Source: Pedobacter jeongneungensis (GTDB taxonomy: Bacteria > Bacteroidota > Bacteroidia > Sphingobacteriales > Sphingobacteriaceae). From it: 64,000 nucleotides of DNA. The first letter of the stretch is position 1; every line of letters begins with the position of its first letter. The position numbers were made by a program, and so were the translations under genes. Below are positions 53,061 to 61,236 of the stretch, piece after piece. A model generated the notes under the pieces. The model searched no databases. It worked only from the letters and a program-made list of their open reading frames with translations, and had not been told where the DNA came from. Where the stretch lies: NCBI RefSeq assembly GCF_000633455.1, contig NZ_AYMG01000015.1:1-64000 (forward strand), given 5' to 3'.

Positions 53061-53507
53061 TTATGCCGGTTCTGCTACCCTTGCAACGTTACGGTAAGGG
53101 AATTCATTAAAAATGTGTCTGCGGGCAAAACGGCCTGGAGAATCGGCATTTACCAGTTTCACATAAATTGCTTTTGGCACATCGAAATATTCGTAAGCAC
53201 TTCCATCAAAAAACTGGATGTTTAAAACCTGTTGTTTGTATTCGAAATCCTGAATATTAGATAAAGTGGTGGTTTGCGTGTAAGTTTCGATGTTCTGCTC
53301 GCGTGTTTCTGGCGCAATGCTCACTAAGAAATGGTAAGCTTCGATAATTTCTTTACTTCTTGCTTCTGCATCCAATTTCTCTTCTTCCTGCTGAAATTTA
53401 TCAGGGTGACAATCTTTCATCAATGTACGGTACACCGATTTAAGCTCTTTTAACTCAGCATTTTTATCTACGTTCAAAAGCTTTCTGTAATCAACTATTT
53501 TTTTCAT
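53061..53507 (-). CDS. J-domain protein with C-terminal KTSC domain
   Basis: Protein of 148 residues that joins an N-terminal J domain (about 5-70; H34-P35-D36 present) to a C-terminal KTSC domain (about 85-140; Y-K-Q-Q-V-L-N-I-Q-F-F-D-G-S-A-Y-E-Y-F-D-V-P). The J domain would stimulate DnaK; KTSC is a small domain often found near RNA- or stress-related proteins. It is read from its own promoter and ends at a shared terminator. Its partner is unknown. Confidence 0.88.
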   Translation of the reverse strand: MKKIVDYRKLLNVDKNAELKELKSVYRTLMKDCHPDKFQQEEEKLDAEARSKEIIEAYHFLVSIAPETREQNIETYTQTTTLSNIQDFEYKQQVLNIQFFDGSAYEYFDVPKAIYVKLVNADSPGRFARRHIFNEFPYRNVARVAEPA

Positions 53508-53679
53508 TGGGCTAACCTCTTTTTTAATTTTGGTGAAACGACTTTAGAAATTTCTATCCGCCAAACCGTTTCAAGGCCGCAAAGATACGATTTATAATCA
53601 TTTGATTTTGAGAAAGTTTTGTTTTTTCAAATATTAACAATTACCTAACCTAAAGGTAAAATTGGGCAAAAAAAAGTTT

Positions 53680-53705
53680 TGCAGTATTTACACTGCAAAA
53701 CTTCA
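53680..53705 (-). terminator. Terminator of bshA (minus strand)
   Basis: AGTTTTGCAGT pairs with ACTGCAAAACT around ATTTAC, and a T-rich stretch follows on the minus strand. Confidence 0.75.
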
Positions 53706-53728
53706 TATTAATAAAGGGCAATAAGCCT

Positions 53729-54871
53729 TTAGTATTTAACCTGTAACGAGTTTTCTATTACTTCTTTATAATAATTGATATACTCCGGAAGGATTTTTTT
53801 TAAATCAAAATCCTGTGCTCTTGTGAAGGCATTTTCTTTAAAACGGTTCAGCGTTTCATCATCCTTTAGGATTTCAATAGCATGAGCGGCCATTGCCTCC
53901 ACATCGCCTACATTGCTCATGTAGCCACAAAATCCATCTACATTAAGCTCTGGTAAACCTCCGGCATTTGTGGTAATGATAGGAACTTTACAAGCCATGG
54001 CCTCTAATGCTGCTAAACCGAAACTTTCAGATTCTGAAGGCATCAGGAAAAGATCAGAAACCGATAAAATTTCTTCTACCGCATCCTGTTTGCCTAAAAA
54101 TCGTACATTTTCGCAGATGTTAAGCGATCTGCATAGTTGCTCGTTATAAACACGTTCTGGTCCATCGCCAACCATTAATAGTTTTGATGGAATTACTGTC
54201 TGCACCTTTTCGAAAATTTTGATTACATCTTCTGTGCGTTTTACTTTTCTGAAGTTACTGGTGTGGATTAAAATCCGTTCGTTATTTGGGGCAATTGCTT
54301 TTTTAAAGTGATCTTTTGCCTGTAAACTAAACCTGCTAAAATCGATAAAGTTAGGGATGACTTTAATTTCTTTTGTGATTTCGAAGTGGCGATAGGTATC
54401 TTCTTTTAAATCTTCCGAAACAGTAGTTACGCCGTCGCTTTGGTTAATAGAGAAAGTTACCACTGGTTTATAGGTTGGATCTTTACCCACCAGGGTAATA
54501 TCGGTACCGTGCAAAGTAGTTACCACTGGTATATGGATGCCGTAACTGGCCAAAATCTGCTTGGCCATAAAAGCCGCAGAAGCGTGTGGAATGGCGTAAT
54601 GAACGTGCAATACATCCAGTTGCTCAAAACGGACAACATCTACCAGTTTGCTGGCCAATGCCGATTCGTAGGGCGCATAATCAAAAAGCGGGTAATTCCT
54701 TACCGAAACCTCGTGATAAAACAGGTTGGCGGAAAAGAAATCGAGCCTTGCAGGCTGACTATATGTGATAAAGTGAACCTGATGACCCTCGTTAGCAAGA
54801 GCCTTACCAAGTTCTGTTGCAACTACTCCACTACCGCCAAAAGTGGGGTAGCAAACAATTCCTATCTTCAT
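53729..54871 (-). CDS. bshA: N-acetyl-alpha-D-glucosaminyl L-malate synthase (bacillithiol)
   Basis: GT4 glycosyltransferase that joins GlcNAc to malate, the first step of bacillithiol synthesis. The 380 residues begin with I-G-I-V-C-Y-P-T-F-G-G-S-G-V-V-A-T-E-L-G, the characteristic BshA start, and contain H-V-H-Y-A-I-P-H-A, T-T-L-H-G-T-D-I-T and the donor-site segment S-E-S-E-S-F-G-L-A-A-L-E-A-M-A. bshB and bshC are not in the window. A TACATTTG element lies 23 bp upstream of the ATG on the minus strand. Confidence 0.96.
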   Translation of the reverse strand: MKIGIVCYPTFGGSGVVATELGKALANEGHQVHFITYSQPARLDFFSANLFYHEVSVRNYPLFDYAPYESALASKLVDVVRFEQLDVLHVHYAIPHASAAFMAKQILASYGIHIPVVTTLHGTDITLVGKDPTYKPVVTFSINQSDGVTTVSEDLKEDTYRHFEITKEIKVIPNFIDFSRFSLQAKDHFKKAIAPNNERILIHTSNFRKVKRTEDVIKIFEKVQTVIPSKLLMVGDGPERVYNEQLCRSLNICENVRFLGKQDAVEEILSVSDLFLMPSESESFGLAALEAMACKVPIITTNAGGLPELNVDGFCGYMSNVGDVEAMAAHAIEILKDDETLNRFKENAFTRAQDFDLKKILPEYINYYKEVIENSLQVKY

Positions 54872-54988
54872 TATAAACGTATTGTTGTTATCGCAAATGT
54901 ACCCGATTTTAATCTATAATGCGTGTCGGCCTATTGCAATAATAAAGACTAGATAATAAGTAGAGATTTCTTTGGTGAACTGAGGTGG

Positions 54989-55477
54989 TTATTTGAGGTT
55001 TCTCATTTCCTCTTTTATCACCAAAAACAGTTCATTAGGTCTTTGTGTGCCAATAAAGTATTCTAAACCATCACGATCGGTTAATACAACCGCATCTTTA
55101 CCTGATGAATAGAAACGGATGGTACCCTTGGTATGAAGATTATATACCGGATTATTGAAAAAATAACGACTATAAGTTGCTTTGCGCACGTCAACAATAC
55201 TGTTTAAATCTATTTTAACACGTTTTGTTGTCCAGAGTCCGTCCAATACCATGCTGCCATTATCTACAATAATTTTGTACTGGATCAGAAATAACAGGAG
55301 CATAGAAACACCGATAATCCCGAAACCCACTACCAAGAACAGATCTTGCGTATTGTCGCGGTCGCGTTCATAAACATAGGCTGCAAAACAGAAAGCTGCC
55401 ATAATCAACCGAATAAAAATGCGGACGTAATCGCGGCCAATGTATTGTTTTTCGATATAGGCGTATCTGCTTTCCAC
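54989..55477 (-). CDS. Membrane protein of unknown function
   Basis: Protein of 162 residues with two hydrophobic helices (about 19-38 and 45-68) and a C-terminal region with a PH-like pattern (I-I-V-D-N-G-S-M-V-L-D-G-L, V-K-I-D-L-N-S-I-V-D-V-R, G-T-I-R-F-Y-S-S-G). The start is a GTG directly after the tilS stop codon, so it is translated together with tilS. No function is known. Confidence 0.8.
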   Translation of the reverse strand: MESRYAYIEKQYIGRDYVRIFIRLIMAAFCFAAYVYERDRDNTQDLFLVVGFGIIGVSMLLLFLIQYKIIVDNGSMVLDGLWTTKRVKIDLNSIVDVRKATYSRYFFNNPVYNLHTKGTIRFYSSGKDAVVLTDRDGLEYFIGTQRPNELFLVIKEEMRNLK

Positions 55478-56809
55478 TTATTTAATTTTGAGTTCGAATA
55501 TAGCAACTTTTTTTGTTGCAGTAGTTAATTTATATCGGTTATCCTGTCGCATACCTGCAATCCAAACAATTTCGCCATTTCCGTTTACTAAAATAGGGGT
55601 GGTGTTTTTCAAATGTAGCGGAACTTTCTCGTCAATAAAATAATCGCTCACCTTTTTCAGGCTACGCATGCCCAGGGGGACAAATTTATCTCCATTTTGC
55701 CAATTCCTCAGTACCAATGGGAAAATCAACTTACCGGCATTTACAAAAGCTTTATTTGCATCGGATTCGAATTTTATTTCTTCCGTAAACGCTAATGTTA
55801 TTTCGTGATCGGCAAAAACAATGCTTTCGGTAGCAGGGTGGATAAACTGACTGGCGGTAACCAAAACGTTTTTCTCAACGATTACCAAATCATTTCTATT
55901 AATAATGGCCTGGTGTGTTGAGCTAAAAAAGTGTGTTCCACTTGGTGATTTTAAACTGTCCAGAATTTCCTGTATTACATGCTCACCAAAACCAAAAGGC
56001 TTAAGCAGTTCGTAAAGCAATAGCTTTTGAGGGTTTAATCGTTTAATTTCCGGTAAGGAAATGTAAATTCCATCAAGCCTTTTATTTAAAATTTTATCTG
56101 CCAGTTTTTGAACCTGCACATTTAAAAAAGTCTCCAGCTCAGCAAAGCGGGAAATATTTTCGGCAAAGGTTTTTTCAAGGTTGGGGTTAATTTCCTGCAA
56201 ATGAGGTACAACATGTAACCTGATCTTATTGCGGGTATAGTGGGTGCTGGCATTCGAGCTATCCTCCACAAAATCGATGTTATTGGCCGTTACCAGTTCC
56301 TCAATCTGCTGCCGGTTTAAAAATAACAATGGCCTGATTAAACGGCCGCGTTTAGGCAAAATGCCATGCAAACCACTTATTCCTGTGCCGCGGGTAAGAT
56401 TAATCAATACCGTTTCAACTGCATCATTTTGATGTTGTGCCAGGGCAATGTAATCGTACTGTTCCGAAAGCCTGATTTCTTCAAACCAATGATAACGCAG
56501 ATCACGTGCAGCCATCTGCGTCGAAATTTTATTTTCGGCAGCATATTTTTTTGTATCAAAATGCGTTACATAAAAAGGTAACCCTAAATTTTTGACCAGT
56601 AATGCAACAAAACTTTCATCCCGTTGCGCCTCATCGGCCCTTAAATTAAAATTACAATGTGCTACACCAACATCAACGCCTATTGCTTTAAACAAATGCA
56701 ACATTAATACCGAATCTTTGCCCCCGCTAACGGCCAAAAGTATCCTGTTACCCTGAACAAATAGCTGTTGCTGTTCAATAAAGTCCTGAAATTGCTGTAA
56801 GGGTAACAT
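55478..56809 (-). CDS. tilS: tRNA(Ile)-lysidine synthetase
   Basis: Converts the wobble cytidine of the CAU anticodon of tRNA-Ile to lysidine so that it reads AUA. From the ATG at 56809 it has 443 residues; a longer frame would run through the palindrome and upstream promoter. The P-loop S-G-G-K-D-S is at residues 28-33. The N-terminal PP-loop ATPase (with A-Q-H-Q-N-D-A-V-E-T and T-R-G-T-G-I-S-G-L) is followed by the TilS substrate-binding domain and the C-terminal TilS_C domain (R-N-W-Q-N-G-D-K-F-V-P-L-G). The mRNA is probably leaderless. Confidence 0.96.
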   Translation of the reverse strand: MLPLQQFQDFIEQQQLFVQGNRILLAVSGGKDSVLMLHLFKAIGVDVGVAHCNFNLRADEAQRDESFVALLVKNLGLPFYVTHFDTKKYAAENKISTQMAARDLRYHWFEEIRLSEQYDYIALAQHQNDAVETVLINLTRGTGISGLHGILPKRGRLIRPLLFLNRQQIEELVTANNIDFVEDSSNASTHYTRNKIRLHVVPHLQEINPNLEKTFAENISRFAELETFLNVQVQKLADKILNKRLDGIYISLPEIKRLNPQKLLLYELLKPFGFGEHVIQEILDSLKSPSGTHFFSSTHQAIINRNDLVIVEKNVLVTASQFIHPATESIVFADHEITLAFTEEIKFESDANKAFVNAGKLIFPLVLRNWQNGDKFVPLGMRSLKKVSDYFIDEKVPLHLKNTTPILVNGNGEIVWIAGMRQDNRYKLTTATKKVAIFELKIK

Positions 56810-56813
56810 CCAC

Positions 56814-56821
56814 CAAAAATA
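56814..56821 (-). promoter_or_regulatory. -7 element of tilS, four bases before the start codon
   Basis: On the minus strand TATTTTTG is followed by GTGG and then the tilS ATG. Confidence 0.6.
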
Positions 56822-56838
56822 TTTAATTTTAACTGGTA

Positions 56839-56854
56839 TTCCGAACGTTCGGAA
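56839..56854. promoter_or_regulatory. 16-bp perfect palindrome between tilS and the OstA-like gene
   Basis: TTCCGAACGTTCGGAA sits in the 65-bp gap between these divergent genes. It covers the place of the -33 element of the rightward promoter and lies 18 bp upstream of the -7 element of the leftward one, so a dimeric repressor bound here could block both. Confidence 0.55.
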
Positions 56855-56862
56855 CAAAAAAC

Positions 56863-56870
56863 TAACTTTG
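56863..56870 (+). promoter_or_regulatory. -7 element of the OstA-like gene, four bases before the start
   Basis: TAACTTTG followed by TAGT and then the GTG start codon. Confidence 0.6.
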
Positions 56871-56874
56871 TAGT

Positions 56875-59220
56875 GTGCAAAAACTATTTGTCTTTTTATT
56901 TCTTCTAATCAGTCCGGTATTTTTATTCGGTCAGCAACCTGCCTCGAAAATTAAAATTGTTTCTTATCGGCATATCTCAGGTGATATTAAAAAGAAAGCA
57001 ACTTATCTGAATTTTGTTGTTTTTCAACAGGATAATGCCACTTTAGCCTGCGATAGTGCTGTTTTTTACAGCGAGCGGAACTATTTTGAAGCTTATAAAA
57101 ACGTGCACATTAACCAGCTTACCACCGATATCTATTCAGATCAACTGGAATATGACGGAAATAAAAAGCAGGCACATTTAACGGGGAACGTAAGGATGAT
57201 CGATCCAACATCGGTCTTAACCACCAATATTTTAGATTATAATACACTCACAAAAATAGGCACTTATACTAGTGGCGGTAAAATTGTAAATAAAGAAGTA
57301 ACACTAACGAGTAAAAATGGTTATTATTTTAGTCAAAGAAACGTCGCCTATTTTAGATATGATGTTGTAGTAGTCACGCCTCAATCGGTGATCAAATCGG
57401 ATACGATGAGTTACAATACACAGGATAAATGGACCTACTTTTATGGGCCAACCAATATTAAAGGAAAAGACGATAATCTTTACACTGAAAATGGCCAATA
57501 TAATACCATGACGGAGGATGCCTTTTTCGGGAAGAAAAATCTTTATACACAAGGTACACGATCTTTAAAGGGAGATAGTTTATATTATTTTGGCAAGCAG
57601 GGAGTTGGTAAAGCGGTAAAAAACATCGTTTTTTCTGATACCAAGGATAAAATGAAAATGTTTGGCGATTTAGGCTATTATTATAAGATAGATCAGCGTA
57701 CACTCGTAACCCGGAATGCATATATGGGTATTGGCACTGAAGATTCGGTAATGGTTAAGAACAAAAAAAGGCCTGATAGTTTATGGATGGGTGCCGATAC
57801 TTTGGAAACGCAGATGGTGCTGCAAAAAAACTTAAAACTGATCCCTAAAATTTCGATCAAAGCCGATAACCAGGTTGGTGAGGATGATGAAGACGGCGGA
57901 AAAAAAGGAAACGCCGAGCCCAAAGTAAAACCCGAAATCCAATCTACCCAAAAAGAAGATAGGAGTAAAAGGAAGGCTGACAAGAAGAAAAAAAACAAGG
58001 GTGATGATAAAACCGAGGATTTACTGAATCTGAAGGATAAAAGTACCGATAGCTTAAAATCGAAAATAGATTCGCTGAGCAAAGGACTTCCCAAAATTAA
58101 TCCCGATAGTTTGCAGAAGGATAATGTTTTAAAAAGCAAGGCTGATTCTTTGATCAAAAATTTGCCTAAACTTAAAACAGATAGCCTGCAAAAGAAAATT
58201 GCGGATAAAGCAGCACCGATTGTTAAAGAGGTATCAAAAACAAAAATTGATAGTCTGCAAAAAAAGGTCGCCAAATCTGGTGTTAAAGATAGTTTAACAA
58301 AAGTTATAGGAAATTTAAAGCTTGGGAAACCCAACGATACCGCTAAATTTAATCCTGCAGATACCGTCCAGGCGCGTATTATTAAGGCTTACCACGGAGT
58401 GAAAATCTTTAAAACGAATATTCAGGCCAAAACAGATAGTCTTTTTTACACCAGTGCTGATTCTACTTTACGTTGCTACAGCAACCCGATTATCTGGTCG
58501 GAAGGCTCGCAGCAGGTTGGCGATACCATCTATGTGCAGTTCAAAAACAAAAAGCTGAATAATTTACAGGCCATTAAAAATGCATTTTTGGTAAATACCC
58601 CAGCCGATTCGCTAAGGTTTAACCAGATAAAAGGCCGTTTAATGACAGGTTTCTTTTATAATGGAAAATTAAAAAACCTTTATGTGGATGGAAACGCAGA
58701 AAGTATTTACTATACCCAGGATGACAGTACAAAGGTTTACAAAGAAATGAACCAGACGCTAAGCAGCAGGATCAAGTTCATTTTTAAGGACAAAGAAAAC
58801 GCAATTGAAGATATCGTTTACATCAAGGGAGTAGAGGGGGCATTAAACCCTGAAAATACGATTGCAAAAGACCATGCTTTAAAGGGTTTTTCGTGGAAGC
58901 CTAGTGAGCGGCCAAAATCGAAGAAAGATGCCATTGGGTCGTCAGGTAAGCCAAAGCCCAAAGCAAAGGCAAAAGCAGGTAAACCTGTTGTAGCAGGTGC
59001 AAAAACAACTGCTCCTGTAGCTAAGCCTTCGGCGACAGTCCCTGTTGTAAAACCAAAAATCACAATGGCTAAAGACAGTTTAAACCTGGATAAGAAACTG
59101 CCAGTTAGCAAAACAGCGGATACCGCAAACTTTGGCATTAAACCCATTTTACCAAAAAAGGATAGTGTTCAGGTGAAAAAGGATACTTTACAGGTAAAAA
59201 AGCCAGCTGGTAAAATGTAG
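56875..59220 (+). CDS. OstA-like LPS-transport protein with a lysine-rich insert
   Basis: Exported protein of 781 residues related to the OstA/LptA periplasmic beta-jellyroll family, which carries lipopolysaccharide to the outer membrane. A signal peptide (cleavage near F-L-F-G-Q) is followed by an OstA-like region (about 25-330) with repeated strands (D-S-A-V-F-Y-S-E, N-V-H-I-N, L-E-Y-D-G-N, L-T-G-N-V-R-M). Residues of about 335-500 are a lysine/aspartate-rich insert with repeated D-S-L-(Q/K/S)-K units, after which OstA-like strands resume (A-Y-H-G-V-K-I-F-K, S-L-F-Y-T-S-A-D-S). The C-terminal 90 residues are rich in K, P and A. The start codon is GTG. Confidence 0.88.
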   Translation: MQKLFVFLFLLISPVFLFGQQPASKIKIVSYRHISGDIKKKATYLNFVVFQQDNATLACDSAVFYSERNYFEAYKNVHINQLTTDIYSDQLEYDGNKKQAHLTGNVRMIDPTSVLTTNILDYNTLTKIGTYTSGGKIVNKEVTLTSKNGYYFSQRNVAYFRYDVVVVTPQSVIKSDTMSYNTQDKWTYFYGPTNIKGKDDNLYTENGQYNTMTEDAFFGKKNLYTQGTRSLKGDSLYYFGKQGVGKAVKNIVFSDTKDKMKMFGDLGYYYKIDQRTLVTRNAYMGIGTEDSVMVKNKKRPDSLWMGADTLETQMVLQKNLKLIPKISIKADNQVGEDDEDGGKKGNAEPKVKPEIQSTQKEDRSKRKADKKKKNKGDDKTEDLLNLKDKSTDSLKSKIDSLSKGLPKINPDSLQKDNVLKSKADSLIKNLPKLKTDSLQKKIADKAAPIVKEVSKTKIDSLQKKVAKSGVKDSLTKVIGNLKLGKPNDTAKFNPADTVQARIIKAYHGVKIFKTNIQAKTDSLFYTSADSTLRCYSNPIIWSEGSQQVGDTIYVQFKNKKLNNLQAIKNAFLVNTPADSLRFNQIKGRLMTGFFYNGKLKNLYVDGNAESIYYTQDDSTKVYKEMNQTLSSRIKFIFKDKENAIEDIVYIKGVEGALNPENTIAKDHALKGFSWKPSERPKSKKDAIGSSGKPKPKAKAKAGKPVVAGAKTTAPVAKPSATVPVVKPKITMAKDSLNLDKKLPVSKTADTANFGIKPILPKKDSVQVKKDTLQVKKPAGKM

Positions 59221-59255
59221 TTTGTTATTCGGCAAATAAATGTTTAAATTTAGTT

Positions 59256-59477
59256 ATGGATTTACAATCAGAAAAATTAAGTGTACTCCAGCAGATTATC
59301 AACTCTAATGATGAGGGTTTGATAAGAGACATTAAATCATTAATCACTGCACGGGATTTTGATTGGTTTGATGGCTTAAATAGCAATCAACAAAATGATG
59401 TTTTGGAAGGAATTAATCAACTCGATCGTGGCGAAAGTTTCAGTAATGAAGAAGCAAAAAACAGATTTAGCATGTAA
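59256..59477 (+). CDS. Antitoxin of a RelE/ParE-type module
   Basis: Small acidic protein of 73 residues (V-L-Q-Q-I-I, I-R-D-I-K-S-L-I, D-R-G-E-S-F-S-N-E-E-A-K). The last segment is the kind of tail found in Bacteroidota addiction-module antitoxins that bind RelE/ParE toxins. The stop codon overlaps the toxin start by one base (TAATG), so the two genes are coupled. A TAAATTTAG element ends about two to three bases before its ATG. Confidence 0.85.
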   Translation: MDLQSEKLSVLQQIINSNDEGLIRDIKSLITARDFDWFDGLNSNQQNDVLEGINQLDRGESFSNEEAKNRFSM

Positions 59478-59779
59478 TGAATATTATATGGTCTAAAAGA
59501 GCAGGTGAAACTTTCCAGAAAAACATAGATTACCTAAAAGAAAATTGGACGGAGATTGAGGTGAAAAAGTTTATCGCTAGGGTATTTACTTATCTTGAAA
59601 CGCTATCCAAAGAACCTTTTATTTCTAGAAAAACGTATAAAACAAAGAATACACATATAGGTGTTATTATTCCACATATATCTGTTGTATACAGGATTAA
59701 GCCTAAAACAAAAACTTTAGAAATTGTAACCTTTATTGACAATCGACAAAGTGGGAAAAAGAAAAAAAGATTTTTATAA
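59477..59779 (+). CDS. RelE/ParE family toxin
   Basis: Basic protein of 100 residues with the RelE/ParE fold: a start of W-S-K-R-A-G-E-T-F-Q-K-N-I, L-K-E-N-W-T, an I-S-R-K-T segment, S-V-V-Y-R-I-K, and L-E-I-V-T-F-I-D-N-R-Q near the end. Members either cleave ribosome-bound mRNA or poison gyrase; the sequence alone does not tell which. Its stop codon lies immediately beside the rdgB stop codon on the other strand and the two coding regions overlap by 6 bp, leaving no room for a terminator. Confidence 0.88.
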   Translation: MNIIWSKRAGETFQKNIDYLKENWTEIEVKKFIARVFTYLETLSKEPFISRKTYKTKNTHIGVIIPHISVVYRIKPKTKTLEIVTFIDNRQSGKKKKRFL

Positions 59780-60355
59780 TTCCGGTCCCCTTAAAAAATC
59801 AATCATCTTTCTCAACGCAATAGCCCTGTGACTGATTTTGTTCTTCTCTGCCATATCCATTTCAGCAAAGGTGATCTCATAGCCATCCGGTTGGAAAATA
59901 GGATCATAACCAAAACCTTTCGAACCAGATAATGCTGCTCTGATTGTTCCTTCAATTATTCCTTCAAAAATATGGTTCTCGCCATTCTGCATGAGTGAAA
60001 TTACCGTTTTAAATCTGGCTTTTCTATTGTTGTTCCCTTCAAGTTTCTTTAAAACCAGCTGAATGTTTTCTGCGCTATCACGGCTTCCCGAATACCTTGC
60101 AGAATAAACCCCAGGTTCGTTATTTAAAGCCTCCACCTCTAAGCCGCTATCATCTGCAAAACAGTCTAAACTAAAATGTTCTACCACATACGCACTCTTC
60201 AGACTTGCATTACCTTCAAAAGTGTCGGCCGTTTCAGGGATATCAACTAAACAACCAATGTCTTCCAGGTTCAGTACTTCATATTTTCCTTCAAGTGCTG
60301 CACGTATTTCTTCTGTTTTATGTTGATTATTGGTGGCAAAAACGAGTTTTTTCAT
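59774..60355 (-). CDS. rdgB: Non-canonical purine NTP pyrophosphatase (HAM1/RdgB)
   Basis: Hydrolyses ITP, dITP and XTP to keep them out of nucleic acids. The 193 residues start with L-V-F-A-T-N-N-Q-H-K, the family motif; E-T-A-D-T-F-E-G-N-A, A-D-D-S-G-L-E-V, P-G-V-Y-S-A-R-Y-S-G, G-F-G-Y-D-P-I-F and S-H-R-A-I-A follow. It runs against the toxin gene and shares its last six bases with it. Confidence 0.97.
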   Translation of the reverse strand: MKKLVFATNNQHKTEEIRAALEGKYEVLNLEDIGCLVDIPETADTFEGNASLKSAYVVEHFSLDCFADDSGLEVEALNNEPGVYSARYSGSRDSAENIQLVLKKLEGNNNRKARFKTVISLMQNGENHIFEGIIEGTIRAALSGSKGFGYDPIFQPDGYEITFAEMDMAEKNKISHRAIALRKMIDFLRGPEL

Positions 60356-60478
60356 TGGGGAAAATTTGGAAGGTTAAAAAGTTGGAATGTTGAAAGGTTA
60401 AGGTTTCTGTGTAAAGGCTACAATCCATCTTGATACTTGATACTAATAAATGGATACTAACTACTTCATACTCCCGAG

Positions 60479-61132
60479 CTATTTAATTTTTTGGAGGTGG
60501 CCCCAAAGGGTTTTCTTTGCGGTTAAATCACTATCCAGATGATGAAGATTTGGGGCGAAGATAATTTTGGTGCTTTCATGAATGATGATTTCGTTCTGCC
60601 AGGTTAGGTTAAGTTTTAGGTCAGCAATTTCCACCCCGAACGACAACATGATAACCGGTTTAAAAAAACCGTGCAGTTCTAAGTAGTCTGTCCCTTTATA
60701 ATTTGCGTAGTTTAACACGGCAAAATCGGGTGTACCCAGATCAACCGCTTTTACAATTTTACGGAGTAGTTCCCTACCTTGTTCGGTACTTACATCATGC
60801 TGCTGATCGTTCACCAATATCAGTACCGATTTTTTATTTCCGCCCAAAAATTTAAATGTTTTTTCAGGCAGAGGTTCGGCCACAATATGCGGAATTTCAG
60901 GAGCTTGTGGGTAAACTTTTAGTGTTTCTGTAGGTTTAATCGCTGGAATTTGGATAGTTTCTGCCTTTAAAACTGTTTCTTTTTCTTCAGCGAGCGAAAC
61001 ATTTTCAGGAACAAAAACTGGCTCAGGATTACGCAAAGGCCGAATTTCTACACTTTCATCCTTCACCACGAAAACTTCGTCGGTAAAAAATAAACGTAAA
61101 GCGTTCGCATTGTTGGTAACCTGGTTTTCCAT
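60479..61132 (-). CDS. Uncharacterised protein with possible distant HolD resemblance
   Basis: Protein of 217 residues without signal peptide or membrane helix. The first 95 residues are low in structure, with many P, E, V and K. The last 120 residues look like a compact alpha/beta domain: S-V-L-I-L-V-N-D, L-L-R-K-I-V-K-A-V, F-A-V-L-N-Y, and the closing L-T-A-K-K-T-L-W-G-H-L. The final segment recalls the end of HolD, the psi subunit of DNA polymerase III, where a similar helix with A-L-W follows the sheet. This resemblance is from memory, weak, and unproven. The gene is transcribed divergently from the first SurA-type gene. Confidence 0.7.
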   Translation of the reverse strand: MENQVTNNANALRLFFTDEVFVVKDESVEIRPLRNPEPVFVPENVSLAEEKETVLKAETIQIPAIKPTETLKVYPQAPEIPHIVAEPLPEKTFKFLGGNKKSVLILVNDQQHDVSTEQGRELLRKIVKAVDLGTPDFAVLNYANYKGTDYLELHGFFKPVIMLSFGVEIADLKLNLTWQNEIIIHESTKIIFAPNLHHLDSDLTAKKTLWGHLQKIK

Positions 61133-61236
61133 TCGTATTTTTGTTGGATAATAATTTCTGTTAAAATTAGTTAAATATCTTATAATAGCGTCGCTAATTG
61201 TTACTTTTATCCCTTAAAATTTATAGAGTGCTCTGT

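Noticed and set aside
57693..58334. 213-residue open frame on the minus strand
   Set aside because: It is the antisense of the lysine-rich insert of the OstA-like gene; its F/S/L-rich product mirrors AAA-rich codons.
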